Source: JALZHR01 sp036389695
Lineage (GTDB): Bacteria > Acidobacteriota > Blastocatellia > Pyrinomonadales > Pyrinomonadaceae
NCBI GenBank assembly: GCA_036389695.1
Contig: DASVWG010000403.1
Coordinates: 1 to 13,117 of the forward strand
Length of the DNA stretch: 13,117 bases
Reading direction: 5' to 3'
Of this stretch, positions 1-6,495 are shown piece by piece. Numbering within the stretch: the first letter of the stretch is position 1; each line of letters begins with the position of its first letter. The translations under genes and the position numbers were made by a program. The notes below the pieces were generated by a model. It was not told the origin of the DNA, made no database searches, and saw nothing but the letters and a program-made list of their open reading frames with translations.

Positions 1-1600
1 CGTGGCCGGCGTGCGACTCTTCCTTCGGCGACTCGGCGACCATTGCGTCTGTCGTGAGGATCAGACCCGCAACCGAAGCCGCGTTCTGCAAAGCCGTGCG
101 CACGACTTTTGCCGGGTCGATGATGCCCGCCGCCAGCAAATCTTCGTAATTATTCGTCGCCGCGTTAAAACCGTTGCCGCCATCTGCCGCCAGAACTTTT
201 TCGACGACGAGCGAGCCGTTCATTCCGGCATTTCCGACAATGCGCCGAAGCGGTTCCTGCATCGCGCGCTGGACTATACGAACGCCGGTTAAAACGTCCG
301 GCTCGTCGGACTCAATCGAATCCAATTCCTTCGCGGCTCTGAGCAGAGCCACGCCGCCGCCCGCGACGATGCCTTCCTGCGCCGCCGCCCGCGTCGCGTT
401 CAGAGCGTCTTCGATACGCGCTTTTTTCTCTTTCATCTCGGTTTCGGTCGCCGCGCCGACGCGCACGACCGCGACGCCGCCCGCCAGTTTCGCCAGGCGC
501 TCCTGCAATTTTTCGCGTTCGTAATCGCTGGAAACGCTGTCGGTCTGCGCTCTGATGGTTTGGATGCGACCTTCAATGGCGGGCGCTTCACCCGCGCCTT
601 CGACAATCGTCGTCGTGTCTTTATCGACAATCACGCGCTTTGCCGTGCCCAAATCGTCCAGCGTCACGCTTTCGAGCTTGATGCCGATGTCTTCGGTGAT
701 AACGCGCCCGCCGGTCAAAACGGCGATGTCTTCCAGAATTTCCTTGCGCCGGTCGCCGAACGCCGGAGCTTTGACGGCGCAGACCTTAATCGTGCCGCGC
801 AGTTTGTTGACGACCAGCGTCGCTAAGGCTTCGGCTTCGACGTCTTCGGCGATAATCAAAAGCGAGCGACCTTGCTGCGCCGCCTGTTCGAGAACCGGCA
901 AAAGCTCGCGCATCGAAGCGATTTTCTTTTCGTAAATCAGAATCAGAGGCTCTTCCAGAACCGTTTCCATACGGTCGGCGTTAGTCACCAGATAAGCCGA
1001 AAGATAACCGCGGTCAAACTGCATTCCTTCAACCAAATCCAGTTCCGTCGCCATCGTTTTCGATTCTTCGACCGTCACTACGCCGTCTTTGCCGACCTGT
1101 TCCATCGCGGCGGCGATAAGCTCGCCGATGCTGCGGTCATTATTGGCGGAAACCGAAGCAACATTGGTAAATCCGCTTTGTCCCTCGACGTTCTGCGCCT
1201 GATTTTTAATCGCTTCAACCGCGCGTTCGGTCGCCAGTTGAATCCCGCGCTGTAAAGACATCGGATTCGCGCCCGCCGCGACATTCTTCACGCCCTCGCG
1301 AAAAATCGCCTGCGCCAGCACAGTCGCCGTCGTCGTGCCGTCGCCGGCAATATCGTTCGTTTTCGTCGCGACTTCCTTCACCATCTGCGCGCCCATATTC
1401 TGATAAGCGTCGGGCAGCTCCACTTCTTTCGCCACCGTCACGCCGTCTTTCGTAATCAAAGGCGCGCCGTAAATGCGCCCGAGCACGACATTTCGCCCTT
1501 TCGGTCCCAAAGTCACCCCGACCGCATTCGCCAAAACATCAACGCCCTTGAGCATCTCTCTGCGCGCTTCTTCTCTGAATTTCAATTCCTTCGCTGCCAT
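1..1600 (-). CDS. groEL: Chaperonin GroEL (60 kDa), 3' end cut by window edge
   Basis: ATP-driven cytosolic chaperonin that encloses and refolds proteins together with GroES. The frame stays open from ATG at 1598-1600 to the window edge, giving 533 residues. That is nearly full length for a family of about 540-550, so only the last few codons and the stop are missing. Landmarks visible in order are the N-terminal MAAKELKFREEARREML, the nucleotide-site motifs VTLGPKGRNVV and GDGTTTATVL (about residues 30-95), RIEDALNATRAAAQEG with its catalytic-type Asp, and VAGGGVALL. The visible C-terminus reads ESPKEESHAGH rather than the Gly-Gly-Met tail common in the family; the true end is not seen. An AAGGAG ribosome binding site lies upstream with a long spacer of about 13 nt. 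No groES precedes it; the upstream neighbour is a Uma2-like gene. No CIRCE operator was seen in the 86-bp gap. Confidence 0.97.
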   Translation of the reverse strand, partial: MAAKELKFREEARREMLKGVDVLANAVGVTLGPKGRNVVLGRIYGAPLITKDGVTVAKEVELPDAYQNMGAQMVKEVATKTNDIAGDGTTTATVLAQAIFREGVKNVAAGANPMSLQRGIQLATERAVEAIKNQAQNVEGQSGFTNVASVSANNDRSIGELIAAAMEQVGKDGVVTVEESKTMATELDLVEGMQFDRGYLSAYLVTNADRMETVLEEPLILIYEKKIASMRELLPVLEQAAQQGRSLLIIAEDVEAEALATLVVNKLRGTIKVCAVKAPAFGDRRKEILEDIAVLTGGRVITEDIGIKLESVTLDDLGTAKRVIVDKDTTTIVEGAGEAPAIEGRIQTIRAQTDSVSSDYEREKLQERLAKLAGGVAVVRVGAATETEMKEKKARIEDALNATRAAAQEGIVAGGGVALLRAAKELDSIESDEPDVLTGVRIVQRAMQEPLRRIVGNAGMNGSLVVEKVLAADGGNGFNAATNNYEDLLAAGIIDPAKVVRTALQNAASVAGLILTTDAMVAESPKEESHAGH

Positions 1601-1686
1601 TTTTTACAGATTTCTCCTTGAAATAATTAGCTTAATTTTAAAATGATTTTTCTTTAATTGTCTTTGAGTTTCATTACAACAACATT

Positions 1687-2172
1687 TCAAACCGTGCAGC
1701 TGCAACCGCATTCAAATTTAATCTCGACCGGCGAAGCCAGATTCCGCGTTTCGTCTTCGCGGAAATGCAAAACTTCGTTTGTATACGGATTAAAAACGAC
1801 GACATCTTTCACGCCGTTTGCCAGATAAATCGGCGGCGAGATTTCCAAATCTTTCGCCTCGTATTTTTTGCTGATGACTTCAACGACGGCTTCGGGAACT
1901 TGTCTTATCGCTTCTTCCTCTTCTTCAGGTTCGCGGCAGAAAATCGAGATGTCCGGACGTTTGAGCGAACCGTCGGGAAACTGCACGTAAACATCAGCCA
2001 CATCAAGACACTCGCAGAAAACTCCGTCTTTCTCTATTTTTTTGAAAGAATCACGAATTCGGTCAACCGCTTTTTGATGTTTATAGATTGGCGAGGCTTC
2101 CCAAATCGCTAAGTTTCCCGCAATTTCCAACCTGATGCCAAGCTCTTCCGCAGTCAAAAACTGTGGATTCAT
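1687..2172 (-). CDS. Uma2-family (DUF820) PD-(D/E)XK nuclease-like protein
   Basis: Small protein (161 residues) of the Uma2 family, which has a restriction-endonuclease-like fold and mostly unknown biology. Recognised by the order LTAEE near the start, KRPDISIF, AVVEVIS, and then YLANGVKDVVVFNP, matching the family pattern PD...VVEVxS...YxxxGVxEVWVxDP. The Lys usually found just before the Tyr of that last motif is not obvious here (ISPPIY), so nuclease activity is uncertain. The C-terminus ends in an unusual Cys cluster (ECGCSCTV). I prefer the ATG at 2170-2172 because AAAGGA lies 7 nt upstream; an in-frame ATG at 2200-2202 would add 10 residues and start 2 bp after the grpE stop, but has no good ribosome binding site. 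It lies inside the chaperone block between grpE and groEL and is probably co-transcribed with them. Its role there is unknown. Confidence 0.8.
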   Translation of the reverse strand: MNPQFLTAEELGIRLEIAGNLAIWEASPIYKHQKAVDRIRDSFKKIEKDGVFCECLDVADVYVQFPDGSLKRPDISIFCREPEEEEEAIRQVPEAVVEVISKKYEAKDLEISPPIYLANGVKDVVVFNPYTNEVLHFREDETRNLASPVEIKFECGCSCTV

Positions 2173-2204
2173 ATTCGTGTCCTTTCCGCCGGATTTATTC
2201 ATTA

Positions 2205-2891
2205 CTACTTGCCGCGTCCGACCTGAACTTTCGACGGGCGCAAGAGGCGTTCGCCGAATTTGTAGCCGCGCGAGTATTCGGCAGTGATTTTGCCGTCCTG
2301 CTCCGGCTCGACCGGAATCATATCAATCGCTTCGTGGAGCTCAGGGTTAAAATCCATTCCGGTTGCCGGAATCGCTTCGACGCCGACGCTCATCAGAGCC
2401 TGTTCAAATGAACGCGCCGTGCCTTTGACGCCGTCCAGCAGATGCTCGAATGAAGCATCGGTTTCGCTCGCCTGAATCGCGCGGTTCAGATTATCCAGAA
2501 CGGGCAGAAGCGCGGTCAGGAAATTAAATTGTCCCTGTTTGGCGCGGTCTTCCAGAGTCTTTTGCATCCGCGCGCGCATTTCCTGCGTTTCGCGCTCCAT
2601 TCCGGTTTTGACTTCTTCAAATTTCGCCTGCACGCCGACAAGCTTTGCTTCGGCGGCTTCGCGGCGCGCCGTTTCTTCCTTCAGACGATTTTCCAGCTCG
2701 GTTTCGCGCTGCGACTTGACGTTTTGTTTCGGCGTTTCGGCTTCGTCTTTGACCTCGACGCGCACGCGCTCGCCTTCGGTGTTGAAGCGGCGCTTGTCGT
2801 TGACGGGAATGTCTTCCGCGTGTTCTTCCGGTTCGTGACTGTAATCTTGTTCGTTATTGCTGTCCATATTCTTTTTCTTAAACCAACTCAT
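2205..2891 (-). CDS. grpE: GrpE, nucleotide exchange factor for DnaK
   Basis: GrpE dimers release ADP from DnaK and reset the Hsp70 folding cycle in the cytosol. The protein has 228 residues. An acidic, disordered N-terminus (to about residue 60) is followed by a long charged coiled coil (about 62-115, rich in Glu/Arg/Lys) and then the conserved GrpE core: LLPVLDNLNRAI, SFEQALMSVGVEAI, FNPELHEAI, and the C-terminal RGYKFGERLLRPSKVQVGRG beta domain. The start at 2889-2891 lacks a strong ribosome binding site. An internal ATG at 2865-2867 (MDSNNEQ) is an alternative that would shorten the N-terminus by 8 residues. The usual partners dnaK and dnaJ are absent from this block; grpE sits instead between clpB and a Uma2-like gene. 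A motif shared with the hsp20 promoter region lies 29-45 bp upstream. Confidence 0.96.
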   Translation of the reverse strand: MSWFKKKNMDSNNEQDYSHEPEEHAEDIPVNDKRRFNTEGERVRVEVKDEAETPKQNVKSQRETELENRLKEETARREAAEAKLVGVQAKFEEVKTGMERETQEMRARMQKTLEDRAKQGQFNFLTALLPVLDNLNRAIQASETDASFEHLLDGVKGTARSFEQALMSVGVEAIPATGMDFNPELHEAIDMIPVEPEQDGKITAEYSRGYKFGERLLRPSKVQVGRGK

Positions 2892-2951
2892 AAATTTTTG
2901 ATAAACGATTCGTTGAAATTTAGTCTAACAAACCATCTATCGCAAAGGAAA

Positions 2952-3027
2952 TTTACAGGGATAAAGGCGATGGACAAGGATAAGGCAATCGTCCAAAATC
3001 CCTGTTTATCTCCTTTATCCCTGTGAA
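2952..3027. repeat. Intergenic palindromic repeat, family 1, copy A
   Basis: Imperfect inverted repeat. The outer arms TTTACAGGGATAAAGG (2952-2967) and CCTTTATCCCTGTGAA (3012-3027) pair over 16 bp with one mismatch, and similarity continues inward to about 30 nt per arm (ACAGGGATA, then GAT, then ACA(A/G)GGAT). Each arm is thus a run of degenerate ~9-bp units, placed head to head. It begins 4 bp after the clpB stop codon and ends about 60 bp before grpE, so clpB-grpE mRNA would carry a long hairpin here. Related to the copy at 5646-5716. Confidence 0.85.
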
Positions 3028-3030
3028 ATC

Positions 3031-5628
3031 TTACGCCGAAGCGGTTGCCGTCGTCTCCGGCGTAAATTTCAATTCGCCGCCGTCCGCCCTGACGTGAACC
3101 GTCTGTCCGCCGGCGATTTCGCCTTTCAGAAGCTTGACGGCGAGCGGATTCTGCACTAGCGTCTGAATCGCTCGTTTCAAAGGACGCGCGCCGTAAGTCG
3201 GGTCGTATCCTTCGTTTGCCAGCAATTCCTTTGCCGAATCTTCGAGCACAATCGTAATTCCGCGCTCGGCGAGAGTTTTCCGCAGTTTTTCGAGCTGAAC
3301 GTCGATTATTTGTTCGATTTCCTTGCGCGATAACTGCCCGAAAACCACGATGTCGTCGATGCGGTTCAAAAATTCCGGTTTGAAATAATCGCGCAAAATC
3401 TGCTGGACGGCTTCGCGCACCTGAATTTGGTCGTCGCCGACGGCTAAAATCTCGCGCGAGCCGAGATTCGAAGTCATAATCAGCACGGTATTTTTGAAGT
3501 CCACGACGCGACCTTTCGAATCGGTCAAGCGTCCGTCATCCAAAATTTGCAGCAGAACGTTGAAAACGTCCGGATGCGCTTTTTCGATTTCGTCGAATAA
3601 AACGACCGAATACGGGCGGCGGCGCACGGCTTCGGTCAGTTGCCCGCCTTCATCGTAGCCGACGTATCCCGGCGGCGCGCCGATCATCCGCGCGACCGCG
3701 TGTTTTTCCATATATTCCGACATATCGAGCCGAATCATCGCGCGCTCGTCGTCAAATAAAAATTCGGCTAAAGCCTTTGCCGTCTCGGTTTTACCGACGC
3801 CGGTCGGACCTAAAAAGATGAACGAGCCGACGGGGCGATTCGGGTCTTGCAAACCGGCGCGCGCGCGGCGAACCGCATTGGCGACCGCTTCGAGCGCTTC
3901 GTCCTGACCGATAACGCGCGTGCGGAGCTTGTCTTCCATCGTCACCAATTTCTGCATCTCGCCTTCGAGCATCTTGGAAACGGGCACGCCGGTCCATTTC
4001 GCGACGACTTCCGCGACGTCTTCCTCGTCAACTTCTTCTTTCAGATAAACGCCGTCTTTCTGCAAATCGGCGAGCCGCGTCTGTTCTTCGGTCAGAAGCT
4101 TTTCGAGTTCGGGAATGCGCCCGTACTGCAATTCGGCGGCGCGGTTTAAATCGCCCGCCTGTCGCGCCTGCTCAAGCTGTAATTTGGCTTCTTCGAGCTG
4201 TTCTTTCGCGCCGCGCATTTTCTCGATTTCTTCTTTTTCCGACTGCCATTTCGCCTTCATCGCGCCGGATTTTTCCTTTAAATCGGCGATGCGTCTTTCG
4301 ATGTCGGCAAGTCGTTCCTTCGATTTTTCGTCCGTTTCGCGCGAAAGCGCCTGACGCTCGATTTCAAGCTGTAAGATTTCGCGTTCCAGAACGTCGATTT
4401 CCTGTGGCAAGCTGTCGATTTCGATGCGCAGGCGCGAAGCCGCTTCGTCAATCAAATCAATGGCTTTGTCGGGCAAAAATCTGTCCGTGATGTAGCGATT
4501 CGATAAAGTCGCGGCGGCGACAATCGCCGAATCCTTGACGCGCACGCCGTGATGCACTTCGTAGCGTTCCTTCAAGCCGCGCAAAATCGCAATCGTGTCT
4601 TCGACGTTCGGCTCGCCGACGTAAACCTGTTGGAAACGTCTTTCGAGCGCTTTGTCTTTTTCGATGTGTTTCTGATATTCGTTCAGGGTCGTCGCGCCGA
4701 CGCAGCGCAGCATTCCGCGCGCCAGCGCCGGTTTCAGCATATTCGAAGCGTCAATCGCGCCTTCCGAAGCGCCCGCGCCGACCAAAGTGTGAAGCTCGTC
4801 GATAAATAAAATAATCTGCCCGTCCGATTTTTCGATTTCTTTCAAAACGGCTTTCAGACGGTCTTCAAACTCGCCGCGATATTTCGCGCCGGCGAGCATC
4901 GAGCCTAAATCCAGACCGACAAGCTTTTTGTTTTTCAAAGTTTCCGGCACGTCGCCCGAAACGATTCTTTGCGCCAAGCCCTCGACAATCGCCGTTTTGC
5001 CGACGCCCGGCTCGCCGATTAAAACCGGATTATTTTTCGTTCTACGGGATAAAACCTGAATTGTGCGGCGAATTTCGTCGTCGCGCCCGATGACCGGGTC
5101 GAGCTTTCCTTTTCGCGCTCGCTCGGTTAAATCCAGCGCGTATTTTTCCAGTGCCTGAAAATTTTCTTCGGCGTTCTGGTCGGTGATGCGCGTGCCGCCG
5201 CGCATATCTGTGACGACTTTCTCGATGTCTTCTTTCGTCACGCCGTTCGAGCGCAGGATGCGTCCGGCGTCGCCGTCTTTTTCGTCGGCAATCGCCAAAA
5301 GCAGATGCTCGGTCGAGATGTATTCGTCCGTCATCTTTTCGGCTTCTTTCTGCGCGTTTTGAAAAATCGTGTTGATGCGCGAGGAAAAATATTGCTGTCC
5401 GCCGGACACTTTCGGGAATTTCGCAATCGCCGCTGACACGTCTCTTAAAATATCTTCGGTGCGCGCGCCGATTTTGCCTAAAATCGGGCGCAGCGTTCCT
5501 TCTTTCTGCTCCAGCATCGCCGCGAGCAGATGTTCCGGCTCGACCTGCTGGTTCTGATTTTTTTCGGCGACTCCGATGGCTTCCTGAATCGCTTCCTGTC
5601 CGCGAATTGTGTATCTGTCAAATCTCAT
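3031..5628 (-). CDS. clpB: ClpB disaggregase (Hsp104 family AAA+ ATPase)
   Basis: Hexameric ATP-driven disaggregase that threads proteins out of aggregates together with the DnaK system. The protein is 865 residues, normal for ClpB. Domains in order: the Clp N-terminal repeats (about 1-150, with EPEHLL and STEHLL), AAA+ domain 1 with Walker A GEPGVGKT at 205-212, the long coiled-coil middle domain (about 405-530; this separates ClpB from ClpA/ClpC), AAA+ domain 2 with Walker A GPTGVGKT at 607-614 followed by the GYVGYDEGG pore loop and the Walker B region VVLFDEIEKAH, and the C-terminal subdomain with GARPLKRAI. The start at 5626-5628 matches the family N-terminus (MRFDRYT) but has no clear ribosome binding site. 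Palindromic repeats lie on both sides, in the gaps to hsp20 and grpE. Confidence 0.99.
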   Translation of the reverse strand: MRFDRYTIRGQEAIQEAIGVAEKNQNQQVEPEHLLAAMLEQKEGTLRPILGKIGARTEDILRDVSAAIAKFPKVSGGQQYFSSRINTIFQNAQKEAEKMTDEYISTEHLLLAIADEKDGDAGRILRSNGVTKEDIEKVVTDMRGGTRITDQNAEENFQALEKYALDLTERARKGKLDPVIGRDDEIRRTIQVLSRRTKNNPVLIGEPGVGKTAIVEGLAQRIVSGDVPETLKNKKLVGLDLGSMLAGAKYRGEFEDRLKAVLKEIEKSDGQIILFIDELHTLVGAGASEGAIDASNMLKPALARGMLRCVGATTLNEYQKHIEKDKALERRFQQVYVGEPNVEDTIAILRGLKERYEVHHGVRVKDSAIVAAATLSNRYITDRFLPDKAIDLIDEAASRLRIEIDSLPQEIDVLEREILQLEIERQALSRETDEKSKERLADIERRIADLKEKSGAMKAKWQSEKEEIEKMRGAKEQLEEAKLQLEQARQAGDLNRAAELQYGRIPELEKLLTEEQTRLADLQKDGVYLKEEVDEEDVAEVVAKWTGVPVSKMLEGEMQKLVTMEDKLRTRVIGQDEALEAVANAVRRARAGLQDPNRPVGSFIFLGPTGVGKTETAKALAEFLFDDERAMIRLDMSEYMEKHAVARMIGAPPGYVGYDEGGQLTEAVRRRPYSVVLFDEIEKAHPDVFNVLLQILDDGRLTDSKGRVVDFKNTVLIMTSNLGSREILAVGDDQIQVREAVQQILRDYFKPEFLNRIDDIVVFGQLSRKEIEQIIDVQLEKLRKTLAERGITIVLEDSAKELLANEGYDPTYGARPLKRAIQTLVQNPLAVKLLKGEIAGGQTVHVRADGGELKFTPETTATASA

Positions 5629-5645
5629 TTTTTTGTAGAAAGAAA

Positions 5646-5716
5646 TTTACAGGGATAACGGGATGAACAGGATATAAATTCTTGTCATCCTTGTATATCC
5701 CTGTTATCCCTGTGAA
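5646..5716. repeat. Intergenic palindromic repeat, family 1, copy B
   Basis: Second copy of the element at 2952-3027. The outer arms TTTACAGGGATAAC (5646-5659) and GTTATCCCTGTGAA (5703-5716) pair over 14 bp with one mismatch, and the arms continue inward with GGGAT and ACA(A)GGAT units and one-base gaps. It lies 6 bp after the hsp20 stop codon and about 17 bp before the clpB start, filling most of the 94-bp gap. The interior differs from copy A, so the two copies are related but diverged. In the hsp20-clpB mRNA it would form a long hairpin that could stabilise the upstream 3' end or lower read-through. Confidence 0.85.
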
Positions 5717-5722
5717 TAAAAA

Positions 5723-6247
5723 TTACGCATTAGCTGCGTTTGATTGTTCGTTCGTCTGCGACGCGTTCGTGTCAATCGTTTTCGGCTGCGACCCGCCGCC
5801 CGAAGCTTTGATTTCGATGCGGCGCGGTTTGGCTTCTTCGCGTTTCGCCAGAGTCAGGCGCAAAACGCCGTTTTCAAATTCCGCGTTCGCGTTTTCGCTC
5901 GAAACCGTCGGCGGCAGAGTGAACGAGCGCGTGAAGCTGCCGTAGCTGCGTTCGACGCGATGGAAATTGTCGCCGTCATCTTTTTTCTCGAATTTCCGTT
6001 CGCCGTGAATCGTCAGCACGTTGTTTTCAATCGAAATGTCCACGTCTTCCGGTTTCATTCCCGGCAGCTCGGCTTCGAGCACGATTTGGTCTTTATTTTC
6101 AAAAATATCGACGCTCGGCGACCACGCGCCGCGCATCATTTCATCCTGCTGCGCGCCGCCGCGCGGGAAATTCATCGAGAAAAGACGGTTTACTTCATCC
6201 TGCAAACTGCGTAAATCACGAAAAGGGTCGTATTTAACAATGCTCAT
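5723..6247 (-). CDS. hsp20: Small heat shock protein, Hsp20/alpha-crystallin family
   Basis: ATP-independent holdase that binds unfolding proteins and passes them to ClpB/DnaK. The protein has 174 residues. The N-terminus MSIVKYDPFRDLRSLQDEVNRLF is typical of bacterial class A small heat shock proteins. The alpha-crystallin domain runs from about residue 46 (VDIFENKDQIVLEAELPG) to about 150 and includes the conserved FENGVLRLTLAK. The C-terminal I-x-I anchor is present as RIEIKA, followed by a Gly/Ser/Asn-rich tail. A strong GAGGAGG ribosome binding site lies 8 nt upstream of the ATG. It is first in the minus-strand chaperone block, with a candidate promoter, a HAIR-like operator and a 5'-end hairpin upstream, all described separately. 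Confidence 0.97.
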   Translation of the reverse strand: MSIVKYDPFRDLRSLQDEVNRLFSMNFPRGGAQQDEMMRGAWSPSVDIFENKDQIVLEAELPGMKPEDVDISIENNVLTIHGERKFEKKDDGDNFHRVERSYGSFTRSFTLPPTVSSENANAEFENGVLRLTLAKREEAKPRRIEIKASGGGSQPKTIDTNASQTNEQSNAANA

Positions 6248-6285
6248 TGTAAGTTCCTCCTCAAAAAATTTCTTTGTGGATTATT

Positions 6286-6330
6286 TATAGACCAAACAAA
6301 CTGTTCGAAGTTTTATTTGCTTAGTCTATA
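6286..6330 (-). promoter_or_regulatory. 16-bp hairpin at the predicted 5' end of the hsp20 mRNA
   Basis: The transcript from the candidate hsp20 promoter would begin at about 6327, within this 45-bp inverted repeat. Read as minus-strand RNA, the outer 16 nt on each side pair without interruption if three or four G-U pairs are allowed, leaving a 13-nt loop centred on UUCGAA. About 38 nt follow before the start codon, including the GAGGAGG site, which is not part of the stem. A 5'-terminal stem that protects mRNA from decay is the simplest reading; an operator is the alternative. Confidence 0.55.
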
Positions 6331-6333
6331 ACC

Positions 6334-6362
6334 ATAATAAAACCTGAGTGATTTATTGTCAA
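6334..6362 (-). promoter_or_regulatory. Sigma70-type promoter for hsp20 and the chaperone block
   Basis: Minus-strand -35 TTGACA (6357-6362), a perfect consensus, and -10 TATTAT (6334-6339, 5 of 6) are separated by 17 nt. The predicted start is near 6327, leaving an untranslated leader of about 80 nt. No competing promoter of similar quality was seen in the hsp20-clpB gap. Confidence 0.65.
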
Positions 6363-6363
6363 G
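6343..6363. promoter_or_regulatory. HAIR-like inverted repeat (candidate HspR operator)
   Basis: CCTGAGT-N7-TGTCAAG on the plus strand. The known HspR-associated inverted repeat is CTTGAGT-N7-ACTCAAG; 11 of 14 positions agree and the 7-nt spacing is exact. It overlaps the -35 element of the hsp20 promoter, where a repressor would block polymerase. HspR is a MerR-family repressor of dnaK/clpB/hsp20 genes in several phyla. No hspR gene is in the window, so the assignment is tentative. Confidence 0.35.
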
Positions 6364-6416
6364 TCTTTAAACGAAAATTTTTCAGCCATAAAATTAAATT
6401 TTTGTAACTTTTTTAG

Positions 6417-6446
6417 GTGACATATTTGTTTTGAAAAGGTTATAGT
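6417..6446 (+). promoter_or_regulatory. Candidate sigma70 promoter for the nucleoside transport operon
   Basis: -35 GTGACA (6417-6422) and -10 TATAGT (6441-6446) with an 18-nt spacer. The predicted start is near 6453, giving a leader of about 43 nt to the permease ATG at 6496. It lies back to back with the hsp20 promoter in the 248-bp divergent gap, and GGTTATAG occurs in both promoter regions. Confidence 0.45.
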
Positions 6447-6495
6447 TAGCACGTTTCATCTGCAAAATTCATCAAAAAATGGCGAAATAATCTGA

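Noticed and set aside
1601..1686. CIRCE (HrcA) operator upstream of groEL
   Set aside because: I looked for TTAGCACTC-N9-GAGTGCTAA on both strands of the gap and found no acceptable match. The candidate promoter here (TTGTAA with a weak -10) was also too poor to list.
2529..3026. 165-codon open frame on the plus strand opposite grpE
   Set aside because: Shadow of grpE. Phe/Arg/His-rich translation without a domain, and it runs through the palindromic repeat.
5744..6214. 156-codon open frame on the plus strand opposite hsp20
   Set aside because: Antisense to an intact Hsp20 gene and rich in Phe/Arg/Val as expected of a shadow; no ribosome binding site of note.
6248..6285. FourU or ROSE-type RNA thermometer masking the hsp20 ribosome binding site
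   Set aside because: The U-run lies directly next to GAGGAGG, with no room for a loop, and no other good anti-Shine-Dalgarno sequence was found in the leader.
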